From positions 1 through 26,169 of the forward strand of contig SYDV01000343.1 of the NCBI GenBank assembly GCA_005801395.1: a stretch of DNA of 26,169 bases, written 5' to 3'. How positions within the stretch are numbered: position 1 is the first letter of the stretch; each line of letters starts with the position of its first letter. The DNA comes from Planctomycetia bacterium (GTDB taxonomy: Bacteria; Planctomycetota; UBA11346). The notes beneath the pieces are model-generated. The model was not told the DNA's origin. It did no database searches and was given only the letters and a program-made list of their open reading frames with translations. Position numbers and translations under genes: made by a program. Shown piece by piece: positions 1 to 7,232 of the stretch.

Positions 1-96
1 AACGGCGACTGGTTCGCCAGCATCAATTCGATCTAATGCCGTTTTGCGGATATATTCTAATGTTTTGTGATCAATGCTGCGTCCATCATGTTTCAT
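1..96 (-). CDS. IS630-family transposase, N-terminal fragment (runs off window)
   Basis: Reading the minus strand from the ATG at 96-94 gives 32 codons with no stop before the window edge. The product begins MKHDGRSIDHKTLEYIRKTA and continues LDRIDAGEPVAV. This matches my memory of the N-terminal helix-turn-helix of IS630-type transposases, which typically start with a DGR..DHKTLE.IR..A...(V/I)..GE pattern. The domain would bind the element's terminal repeats. The catalytic DDE region lies outside the window. The neighbouring plus-strand reading frame at 142 begins abruptly with no start codon, which fits an insertion. The family call rests on a short stretch only. A host helix-turn-helix protein is the main alternative. 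Confidence 0.7.
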   Translation of the reverse strand, partial: MKHDGRSIDHKTLEYIRKTALDRIDAGEPVAV

Positions 97-147
97 AATT
101 ATTATACGGACGGGAATCAAATACGTTGTAGACTAAACTAATTACTA
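1..147 (-). mobile_element. End of an IS630-type insertion sequence
   Basis: The stretch holds the transposase 5' end (1-96) and about 45 bases of AT-rich sequence that should contain the element's terminal inverted repeat. IS630 elements insert at TA and duplicate it. TA dinucleotides occur at 133, 139, 143, 146 and 150, so the exact junction cannot be fixed without the other end. The right limit given is approximate. The interrupted frame on the plus strand becomes open exactly here. Confidence 0.5.
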
Positions 148-1455
148 GGTAGTAAAAATGTTTCTGATGATCTTTTTATCGCTCATCTAAGGCTACGCTA
201 TCCGTCTTTATCTTCAGAAGGTGCTCAAGCTCTCTTTCAAGCGTGGTCCTTGGCATCGCGGTCGCAGGCCAAGATCATAGAGCTGGTTCAAGGGGAATGG
301 AAATTAGACTCACACTTTTATACGGAATTTTGCATGTATAAAAATGATGGCGAGCATTCCTTTAGGACGATCCGTGAATTTTTAGAAGACACCTCTCCTG
401 CCAATGGCTCTCAAGAAAAATTGGCTAGCATTAAAGAGACGGCAAATGGCGATAAAAATAACGACAAGATCGCAGGAAAAACACTTTCCTACGAGGTAGC
501 AGATGAGCTTGAAGAAAATGGCATGGATGCACTCAAGTTGATTGCTCAAATAGCCAGCGGCGGCAATAAACGGTTAGATACCCTGCTAAAATCCGTGCAA
601 CAACAGGCGTTTCTCAGTCTTTATTACGCCCACAAAATTCGTGGCGCAACTTTTTTAGGCGTTCCGAAAGAAATGAAAAAACTAGCGGCACAAAATGAAA
701 TGCGCCAAGCTTACGGTTGGTGGATGTACTACGTCAATGCAATGGAATCGATGTATGAAGCGGAAGATTTCCGCACCTATGAAGTGAAAAATCTTGGTTG
801 GCATTTTTGGGATAAATCAGTTTTAGCCGAATATCACGATCTTGGCGGAAGCGGAACACCCCCATTACCTCAATTGCCGGCCTCGTCGTTAGCGCCGATT
901 ATTATCTCTTCGACAAATGCGAACTACACACTTGGCTCGACTTTCACCTACCACATTATGGCCACTAATTACCCAACCATGTTCGCGGCAGCCGATCTGC
1001 CCAGTACCCTCACCATTAATCCGACCACCGGAGTAGTAAGCGGTAGCATAGCTTCTGTCGGACAGACCACCTTCACGGTAACCGCCACAAATTCATCGGG
1101 AGTTGGTTCACAGGTAGTGAAAGTCACCGCGAAAGAACCAAGGGCCAATGCGTCGCCATCCATATCAAATTTACCTGATTTTACCGTGGAAGAAAATAAA
1201 TTACTCGGTCCCATCTCACTCACCGTAAAAGATAATGAAACGCCTGCGGGATCATTAATCCTGACAGCAACTTCATCCAATATATCTTTGGTGCCGATTT
1301 CAAACATCGTCTTTACAGGTAGCGGAGCCAATCGCATGATCACGATCACTCCTCTACCGAACAAAAATGGCAAAACGACCATCACCGTTACGGTGAGCGA
1401 TGGCTCGCTCAGTCAGAGCACGCGCTCTTCAGTCACGGTCAAAACTATAAAATAA
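142..1455 (+). pseudogene. 3' remnant of a large secreted protein with C-terminal Ig-like domains, probably cut by the IS
   Basis: The frame is open from 142 (just after a TAA at 139-141) to the TAA at 1453-1455. The first possible start is a TTG at 250, but residues encoded before it (for example SDDLFIAHLRLRYPSLSSEG) look like genuine protein continuous with what follows, so the true start was probably lost. The first ~250 codons are a helical region ending in a Trp/Tyr-rich segment (QAYGWWMYYVNAMESMY, then NLGWHFWD). I associate this loosely with large secreted glycan-active proteins of PVC and Bacteroidota bacteria. It is followed by a putative Ig domain (He_PIG type, with LTINPTTGVVSGS) and a second beta-rich domain resembling cadherin/Ig repeats (SLTVKDNETPAG ... 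TVTVSDGSLSQ). No signal peptide or catalytic motif remains. A functional short gene from the TTG cannot be excluded. Confidence 0.6.
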
Positions 1456-1491
1456 TAACGCTCCAACTCATTGGTCATGACGAAATTGTTT

Positions 1492-1522
1492 CCCCGGGTC
1501 GCGCGACATGCGCGACCCGGGG
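1492..1522. repeat. Perfect 13-bp GC-rich palindrome, REP-like
   Basis: The arms CCCCGGGTCGCGC (1492-1504) and GCGCGACCCGGGG (1510-1522) are exact reverse complements around the loop GACAT. No T-run follows on either side, so it is not a standard intrinsic terminator. On the minus strand the adjoining bases read CCCCAACGGGATTC, a phrase I associate with intergenic REP-like repeats in environmental PVC genomes. It sits 37 bases past the stop of the interrupted gene and could still stabilise or stop a transcript. Confidence 0.65.
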
Positions 1523-1760
1523 CATAGGACAGAATCCCGTTGGGGATCACTAACAAATACTAGTCAACCTATCCGGGATGTGCTAGAAATTGTTTTGGAT
1601 TGTATACCAATTCCAAATCTGCATTACCTAAACTAACTAAGATTGAACCATCACTTTCCCGGGCGCATCGACCTATGATGCATTGAATTTTTACGGACTA
1701 CGAATGCGAATGAAGCATTGACTGGAGACGCGGAGATCGGTCGAGGTAAACATAAGTGAT

Positions 1761-1797
1761 TCCTCCGCGAACATCTGCGTTATCCGCGACTCCTGTG
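1761..1797 (-). repeat. Dispersed CGCAGAGG-type intergenic repeat, copy 1
   Basis: On the minus strand this reads CACAGGAGTCGCGG, then ACGCAGATGTTCGCGGAGGAA. The gap at 21915-21973 carries a related string in the same order (CACAGGAGGCGCGG, then ACGCAGAGGTCGGAGGAGGAA). Both copies lie outside genes. The function is unknown. The similarity is visible by eye but the second copy has a longer middle section. Confidence 0.4.
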
Positions 1798-1967
1798 AGT
1801 CTGAGGCACCTTATACCGGTTAAAATCTTTTTGGTCAGCGCATGCCGGAAGGCTCTGGTTCATACGTAATTCATACTGCATAGGTGACCAGAAATTGGCA
1901 TTGCCTATCCAGAATTATATTTCAGGAATCTTAAAAAATTATTGCTTCGTATTAACGCGCCGACGGA

Positions 1968-2948
1968 CTACCAATGAGTTGGTTCGTTAATGAGGCGTTG
2001 AATAAAACTAATGGTGCCTACTGGGTTAACTTGCTTACCTTGTGAGCGATCATCCTGCGACAGATTGATCGGTCGGTGAATATATGAGCCGGCTTGCTTC
2101 GGCTCAAATTCATTTTCTAAAAGCGCGTAATCGCTACTCGCAACATGTGCGCTCCACTCAATTAAATACTGCAAACGAATTTCTTGTGCTTGGTACACAG
2201 CGAACAGTGATTCCCCTCCGCCGGCGAAAAAATCCTGTTGCCCGGCACTCACAACCTCACCCCAATTGCGGAAACCTTGCGTGTCGCCGACGCCACAAGT
2301 GATAACGAACGATGCCGGGCCTGCACGCCAAACACGAAACCATGACGGTATATGACGCCCCGAGTCAATTCGTTGGTCACCATTAATGTACTGCGCGGGG
2401 GTCATAAGATTATCATATTTCTGCGGATCTGCTTTTGCCACATACGGCATGAACATCTCAGGGCCGGAAATGGCAATGGGATTCACGGCAACTCGTGGAG
2501 AAACGGCGTAGGGCGGACGCATCATAACATACATCGGACAACGTTTGGCTGGGCGCTCGGCATCGGTTAAATTTAAATCCACCCACTTATCCCATGTGCC
2601 AGCAGTTTCCAATCCCAGTTTATTGCCGTTCTCATCAAGCGGACCTGGTTTTCCCGTTCGCACATCAATCCATCCAAATGCCTCGCGACGTACGGTTAAA
2701 AGTCCCCCACTAATAGGTTTCGGGGACCATCCTAATCGGGCTTTTTCCATGACAAAATTACAGGCCGCCACCATCATAATGTGCGCCTGCGCTTCGCGCA
2801 CGGTGTTCGAAGACTCTTGCACGTCACTACGCATACGAACCAAAAATGTTAGCGCCATCGCGGCCAACAACGCAGATATTCCAGCGACAATAATTAAAAT
2901 AGTGCCATTGCGGTGACTATTAGTGCGATTCATAAAGGTGTTATTCAT
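1968..2948 (-). CDS. Prepilin-like / GspK-like minor pseudopilin, third gene of the cassette
   Basis: The 326-residue product has a basic N-terminus followed by a long hydrophobic helix (residues ~16-37, TILIIVAGISALLAAMALTF), then a soluble domain starting SDVQESSNTVREAQ. This layout is that of type IV pilin-like or type II secretion minor pseudopilins. It lacks the FTLxE box and the usual Glu at +5, as GspK-type pseudopilins and PilX-like proteins do. The rest (about 280 residues, rich in Trp, Pro and Gly) matches no family I know. The start at 2948 is favoured because it overlaps the stop of the gene before it as TAATG, a sign of translational coupling. A start at Met6 (2933) is possible. 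As the last gene of a three-gene cassette it probably forms the tip or initiation complex of a pilus or pseudopilus. Confidence 0.65.
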   Translation of the reverse strand: MNNTFMNRTNSHRNGTILIIVAGISALLAAMALTFLVRMRSDVQESSNTVREAQAHIMMVAACNFVMEKARLGWSPKPISGGLLTVRREAFGWIDVRTGKPGPLDENGNKLGLETAGTWDKWVDLNLTDAERPAKRCPMYVMMRPPYAVSPRVAVNPIAISGPEMFMPYVAKADPQKYDNLMTPAQYINGDQRIDSGRHIPSWFRVWRAGPASFVITCGVGDTQGFRNWGEVVSAGQQDFFAGGGESLFAVYQAQEIRLQYLIEWSAHVASSDYALLENEFEPKQAGSYIHRPINLSQDDRSQGKQVNPVGTISFIQRLINEPTHW

Positions 2949-4099
2949 TAGGGTTTAAAATCCAAATGTTTATCGTTATTTGTGTCATTAGGACCATGCC
3001 AGGCAGCCCATCCTGCACCTGAGCCGGCATTGCCCGGCTTACGCTGTTGGCGAGCTCCACGCATGGTCGTACCGAGAGCGGAAAAACTTAGTTCGGTTAA
3101 TTGACCGGTAACATTATTTACTAATTGAATTTTATTAAGACAGACAAAACGATTGTGGTTAAAAAATCGGGTAACCTGCAATTCAACATTTGGCCAATGA
3201 TTCGGCTTGGCCTCCAATTGTGGCTTTGAAGATAACGATGTATTCATAAATTCATCAACCGTCCCTGTATGGGAACCAATTCCGGTTACTATCCTAAGAC
3301 GGAAATTGTCCTTATTAATTTTACCCGCTCCGCCAAGCGGCTTAAGCGGCACAAGAAAAAAGGTCGTGTTTTTAGTGCAACGGTATCGACCTTGAGCGAA
3401 ACTTGATCCACCATCACTACTACGAAAATTGTTAGGACCAGTACTCGATGAGTTCTTGGTAAATTCTGGTATTAAATCGAATTTCGTCCCGACTTTACCA
3501 ATGTAAGTATAGAGCATCGAAGGGGGTAGGTAATCGCAAAAGGCATAATACCCGAGATTTTCGTGCAACATTTTCATTTGATCGAACAACCAAGTATGAT
3601 TGGCGGTAAAACCCGATTGAGAAGTAGACGCAAAGATCGAATAATCTCCAAATCGTCCTATTGATTGATCAAATTCAGCTGTGTTTGCACGCCACCAAGT
3701 GCGTGAAGAGCTCACTGGCCACGGATAAGTTGCGTCCCAATTTTTATCGTTTTCGCGTTCTGAATAAACATACGCTCCCTGAATGGCCATCGTGGTTCGA
3801 TTTGATGCGGTCGGCAGTTGGGAAAACGGCAAATTGGGATTACGCAAGGCTTGATCGGTACTGTCCTTTGATTGTGGATTGTCATAAGCCGTCCAGAAAT
3901 CGAGTTCATGCAACGCTTCACTGAAACCAGCGCGTAATAAACTGTTTTCTAAGGCTAAACGATTAGCCGAAGTCACCGTTTGGCTGGTGATGCGAAACCC
4001 TGCCATTGCGGCATAGACCAATAGCATGCCCATTGAAATTGCGATCATTAATTCAAGAAGCGTGAATGCGTAACGAACAGGTACGGATAATATTTTCAT
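2948..4099 (-). CDS. Prepilin-like protein with an Ala at the cleavage site, second gene of the cassette
   Basis: The 383-residue product starts MKILSVPVRYAFTLLELMIA. This is a class III-type prepilin signal: basic leader, FTLLE box with Glu16 at +5 relative to Phe12, and a hydrophobic helix to about residue 35. The residue before the cut is Ala11 instead of the usual Gly. Prepilin peptidases are known to tolerate Ala there. After the helix comes a region reading ITSQTVTSANRLALEN, then a large domain of unknown fold, much longer than a normal minor pilin. It lies 31 bases after the first cassette gene and its TAA overlaps the next ATG by one base. The set resembles the Verru_Chthon cassette proteins described in Verrucomicrobia, but I cannot assign which member. 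Confidence 0.75.
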   Translation of the reverse strand: MKILSVPVRYAFTLLELMIAISMGMLLVYAAMAGFRITSQTVTSANRLALENSLLRAGFSEALHELDFWTAYDNPQSKDSTDQALRNPNLPFSQLPTASNRTTMAIQGAYVYSERENDKNWDATYPWPVSSSRTWWRANTAEFDQSIGRFGDYSIFASTSQSGFTANHTWLFDQMKMLHENLGYYAFCDYLPPSMLYTYIGKVGTKFDLIPEFTKNSSSTGPNNFRSSDGGSSFAQGRYRCTKNTTFFLVPLKPLGGAGKINKDNFRLRIVTGIGSHTGTVDEFMNTSLSSKPQLEAKPNHWPNVELQVTRFFNHNRFVCLNKIQLVNNVTGQLTELSFSALGTTMRGARQQRKPGNAGSGAGWAAWHGPNDTNNDKHLDFKP

Positions 4100-4130
4100 A
4101 AGCGTCTTCTTTCGTCGAATAAGCGTTTAG

Positions 4131-6044
4131 TTAACGAATGGCTCCGTGAACCCGCATGTCGTAGTAATTAAAACGCGCAACCGTGACCGCGCGCATCCGC
4201 ACCGAACGCGGCACCGTTCCGCGATCAAGTGTCTGATTTGCATTTCGATCTGCGCCCCACTGACCGAGGAAGCGTTGCATATTAATTGGATTCAGACCTT
4301 GATCGGTCGTATTATTACCAACATCGTCAATTCCATGGACTCCTGGAATTCTATTACTGCCAGGTGGAGTTTTCGTGCCTGCGGGAAAACCGCTCATGTC
4401 GCCATTAAAAATCAGGATTTTTTCCGGGTTGCGAAAGGTGAAAATGTGATGATCCATCCATCTTTGACCCGAACAAAGTTCAGAAAACCGTTTATTAGTG
4501 CGAGGTGCCTCTTTCACATAACGACCAGCGTCGACCGGTGCGCTTGCTGCCGTTTCAAAATCTTCGTAAGCCTGCCAATCAACCGCCCATACCACGATTT
4601 GACGACAGCGCTCTGCTGCCTCAAATGGGGCGGTCAACGTGGAATTATCATTCGGCCCCCATACGGAATCCCACAATGCGTCAGTTGCGAGTGCTTTTGG
4701 ATAACTTTGGCTAACGCCGGCATTAATCACTTTATGTGTCGTAACGGGTTTCCACTGCTCAGCATTTTTTATCGGTGCAGAACCAAATATTATTCCGGTT
4801 TGTTTAATTCCCAATAGATCGTATTCCATCAGCGGCGTATCCATCATGATGGCCCGCTGCATGAGCCTGGGCGCGCCCCAATCATAGGGATAACGAGCCG
4901 CAAACTGAGTACCAAGGAACAATGCATTTTCATGCATGTTCAATACTTCCGGTTTATTAAACGTAACGCCACCAGCGGCGGTTACGTTTGTCGCTAGCAT
5001 GATTGGCCCGACGTGCCCCATAATGCGAGCAGCTATTACTTGAAGATGGCGGTTGGTAGGCGAAGGGAAATCCGTTAATAACGTGCCATCATAACAATCC
5101 TTCGGAACTTTAGCCGTATCCTTGCACCAACTGATCGTTTTCTCTGCGTATATTCTGGCGAGATTTTGCAGCTTAGGATCGGTGATCAGTGGAACAACAA
5201 GAGGTGCTTTCACGTTCAAATCCTTTGCGGCTTCCCTCAGATACTCCCAATAAGCTACGTGAACATCTACTAATCCAGATTCACCTAATGCGCTTAATTC
5301 TTTGAGGTTCAAATTCTCCCATAACATTACATCCCATTTGGGATTTCCCGCCGGTTCGTCAGGGAATCCTGGCTGATGAACCGGACGAAAGTAAGTTTCA
5401 CCGGCGGCACCGATATCGGGATCTAAATTTGACGGACCGCGCGGTGATTTGAGATATTGTTTTCGAATTACATGGATAGGCGGTGAAGGATAAGCGGCGT
5501 AATAAGGCCACGCCTTTTGCGGCAGATGGATTAGAGCATTATTTTGCGGATAGCCGACTACACCGATCACCAAGCGCTGAGCTTCATTCGGAGGAGTAGT
5601 CGGAGCAAAACCGCTTTCCTGAAATCCGGTAGTAGCGAGCGGTTGCGAGTAATAAATGTACCCACCCTCTGAGATAACGCGCTGAATCTCATCACCATCG
5701 CTGTCCAGTCGCTTAGCGATATCAATTGGCAAGGGAAACATGCCGTTGGCATAATTTGACACCCGTGATTCTAGATCCGGATGCTGATTCTTGTAATTGA
5801 TGTGAACATCCCATGGCTTCTCGGCTTCACAATCGACGAGATTACGGTTATGGCTTGCCGCATTCGACTCAACTAATTCAAGCGCCTTAGCCGAGGCCAG
5901 AATCTGATATCGTGCCATCTGTTGTGCTTTGATGCCCGCTGGCAAAAGCATTAACACACTCACCACACCGAATGACACTATCGCGAGCGAAATGCTCACC
6001 TCAAACAGTGTAAATCCTGATCTTAAATGAAATGACCGAATCAT
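4131..6044 (-). CDS. Very large prepilin-like protein, first gene of the cassette
   Basis: The 637-residue product starts MIRSFHLRSGFTLFEVSISL. Gly10 is the -1 residue, Phe11 +1 and Glu15 +5, a textbook prepilin cleavage and methylation site, followed by a hydrophobic helix (SLAIVSFGVVSVLMLLPAG). Ordinary pilins are 130-200 residues, so this one carries some 600 residues of extra exported domain, rich in Trp, Pro and Tyr and including IVVWAVDWQAYEDFE near residue 505. The start at 6044 is chosen over the in-frame ATG at 6062 because a perfect GAGGAGG lies 5 bases upstream of it. The longer version would place that ribosome binding site inside the gene. It heads a three-gene operon preceded by inverted repeats at 6157-6192 and 6206-6227. 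Function is inferred only from the N-terminus: surface fibre or secretion pseudopilus component. Confidence 0.75.
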   Translation of the reverse strand: MIRSFHLRSGFTLFEVSISLAIVSFGVVSVLMLLPAGIKAQQMARYQILASAKALELVESNAASHNRNLVDCEAEKPWDVHINYKNQHPDLESRVSNYANGMFPLPIDIAKRLDSDGDEIQRVISEGGYIYYSQPLATTGFQESGFAPTTPPNEAQRLVIGVVGYPQNNALIHLPQKAWPYYAAYPSPPIHVIRKQYLKSPRGPSNLDPDIGAAGETYFRPVHQPGFPDEPAGNPKWDVMLWENLNLKELSALGESGLVDVHVAYWEYLREAAKDLNVKAPLVVPLITDPKLQNLARIYAEKTISWCKDTAKVPKDCYDGTLLTDFPSPTNRHLQVIAARIMGHVGPIMLATNVTAAGGVTFNKPEVLNMHENALFLGTQFAARYPYDWGAPRLMQRAIMMDTPLMEYDLLGIKQTGIIFGSAPIKNAEQWKPVTTHKVINAGVSQSYPKALATDALWDSVWGPNDNSTLTAPFEAAERCRQIVVWAVDWQAYEDFETAASAPVDAGRYVKEAPRTNKRFSELCSGQRWMDHHIFTFRNPEKILIFNGDMSGFPAGTKTPPGSNRIPGVHGIDDVGNNTTDQGLNPINMQRFLGQWGADRNANQTLDRGTVPRSVRMRAVTVARFNYYDMRVHGAIR

Positions 6045-6049
6045 GATCG

Positions 6050-6056
6050 CCTCCTC
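6050..6056 (-). promoter_or_regulatory. Strong Shine-Dalgarno sequence of the pilin cassette
   Basis: The minus strand reads GAGGAGG, 5 bases before the ATG at 6044. It is one of few strong ribosome binding sites in the window and decides the start of the 637-residue prepilin-like gene. Confidence 0.75.
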
Positions 6057-6156
6057 GCGCATACGACAACTAGGAATTTGAGCTTTTATAACTTTGGCTA
6101 GACAGCCGCGCCATTAAGACATCTCTGGCCATCGAAAACCAGACAACTTTCTGACA

Positions 6157-6192
6157 GTGTATTAATACAAATGCAGTCGGTGATTAATACAC
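6157..6192. promoter_or_regulatory. 10-bp inverted repeat, operator-like, upstream of the pilin cassette
   Basis: GTGTATTAAT (6157-6166) and ATTAATACAC (6183-6192) are exact reverse complements 16 bases apart. The left arm also lies within the complete palindrome GTATTAATAC (6159-6168). The site is about 115-150 bases upstream of the cassette start, in an AT-rich stretch where a promoter would be expected. A transcription-factor site is an inference. Confidence 0.45.
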
Positions 6193-6205
6193 ACACCCAA
6201 ATTAA

Positions 6206-6227
6206 ATCTATTTAAAACAAAATAGAT
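6206..6227. promoter_or_regulatory. 8-bp inverted repeat upstream of the pilin cassette
   Basis: ATCTATTT (6206-6213) and AAATAGAT (6220-6227) pair around AAAACA. The site lies directly beyond the larger inverted repeat at 6157-6192. It may be part of the same control region. With its AT-rich arms it could arise by chance. Confidence 0.3.
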
Positions 6228-6374
6228 CATCCGCCTTTTATGGCATATATCCATAGGCGCGGCGGACTCATCGAATTAATGCCGTGGTAAAACGCGAAGG
6301 CTGCACGACCCATAGATGAGTACCATGGTGACATTGAAAGCCGCGACTGATTTTACACGTTGATAGGATAATTA

Positions 6375-6680
6375 TTATTCTATGGTGTTTTTCCTGATAT
6401 ATTTTATTGGCCCACGCACGACTGACGCTTCGATGATTTTACTGACCGCAATTGCAGCGTCCGCAATCCAACTTTTTCGCCGATTAAATGCGGGATTAAT
6501 TGGGAGTGGCTGCTGGATTTTTTGCTGAGAAACAGGCACGGCTGTCTTATCCGCGTAAACCTCAACCTGTTTGGCATGGTCGACGACAACAACAGCGCGT
6601 TGTTCCAGCTTTTTGGGCGTGAACTGATCGGAGGTCTTGAACAAAGCCCAGCGGGCACTTTTAACCGCGTTGTCTTTCAC
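6375..6680 (-). CDS. Small hypothetical protein with a good ribosome binding site
   Basis: The 101-residue ORF starts with GTG at 6680, preceded by AGGAGA at a spacing of 4 bases, much better than most genes here. The product is basic (VKDNAVKSARWALFKTSDQF at the start, KYIRKNTIE at the end), has a central Gln/Pro-rich stretch (VSQQKIQQPLPINPAFNRRK) and no signal peptide or membrane segment. The first 20 residues faintly recall part of an ISL3-type transposase (RWxLxK......T..), but the rest does not, so I do not assign a family. It is alone: 330 bases before the pilin cassette and 550 bases from the aldehyde dehydrogenase. A palindrome at 6704-6719 lies just upstream. Confidence 0.45.
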   Translation of the reverse strand: MKDNAVKSARWALFKTSDQFTPKKLEQRAVVVVDHAKQVEVYADKTAVPVSQQKIQQPLPINPAFNRRKSWIADAAIAVSKIIEASVVRGPIKYIRKNTIE

Positions 6681-7232
6681 CTAATCTCCTGGTTCCTTTG
6701 GTTGCTATGACTACATAGCCCTCGTGGCGGGTTTGTTACCGAGAATCCTTACTGGTCACGCTACTTCGGCTGTAACACCAGGGGCGAGCATTCGTTTTGC
6801 GCTATGGCTACATAAGGGCTATTTAATGGCAAAGGTGCTTAGATCACGCGATTTACTTCTTTGTAACTCCCACCTCTACTCGGCAACTTTCTACGTCTGG
6901 TTACAACACCGCAGCACCATAACGCCTCACCCGTGTGACACCGATCTATTCGCGCCTCGGCATAGCCTTCTCATCCGGTTCTAGGTGACCCATGTAGGTT
7001 ACTCGCGCCCTAGTTTATTTAATCATTTATTCTAGTCAGGTATCGAAAGGATATGTTGCGTCAGTCACTGAGTTTTAAACTACGTACGTCAACGTTTGTA
7101 TTTCTATACTTTAAACGCCGTAAATTAAACCGCCAACGGATGCCGCATCGCTCCGTGGACGGCAAGCCAATCGATCTAGGCGTCTTCAAGATAAGATGCA
7201 CCTAACACGTCTGAATTCCAAGCCATCAAATA
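6681..7232. other. Non-coding gap between the small ORF and the aldehyde dehydrogenase
   Basis: Apart from the repeated palindrome, I see no gene. Reading frames on both strands are short and unlike proteins. No tRNA T-loop consensus or clear intrinsic terminator for the metabolic operon was found. Confidence 0.5.
6704..6819. promoter_or_regulatory. Repeated palindromic site upstream of the small ORF
   Basis: GCTATG-acta-CATAGC (6704-6719) is a perfect palindrome with a 4-base spacer. A second, imperfect copy GCTATG-gcta-CATAAG lies at 6801-6816, exactly 97 bases away, so the two also form a direct repeat. They sit 24 and 121 bases upstream of the GTG at 6680. Paired operators are a reasonable guess. 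No regulator is identified. Confidence 0.4.

Larger units (their letters stand above)
1456..1967. other. Non-coding gap between the IS-cut gene and the pilin cassette
   Basis: No convincing reading frame is present on either strand. It holds a perfect GC-rich hairpin (1492-1522), a segment of a dispersed repeat (about 1761-1797), and AT-rich sequence next to the end of the prepilin-like cassette. I see no clear intrinsic terminator for the cassette: a T-run occurs just past the stop on the minus strand but has no stem in front of it. Confidence 0.6.
6045..6374. other. Upstream region of the pilin cassette
   Basis: About 330 bases without a gene. It contains the Shine-Dalgarno sequence and the two inverted repeats listed separately, plus a smaller TATGG/CCATA pair near 6239-6255. 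I could not identify a confident -35/-10 pair. Confidence 0.5.

Noticed and set aside
969..1385. 138-codon minus-strand frame opposite the Ig-like domains
   Set aside because: It is the antisense shadow of a well-formed Ig-domain coding region and its translation is unlike a protein.
4146..4817. 223-codon plus-strand frame inside the large prepilin-like gene
   Set aside because: It lies opposite a gene with a perfect ribosome binding site and prepilin signal, and the product is rich in Cys, His and Arg without domain character.
6375..6680. Calling the 101-residue ORF a transposase fragment
   Set aside because: Only about 20 residues faintly recall ISL3-type transposases. The rest shows no match and there are no terminal repeats.
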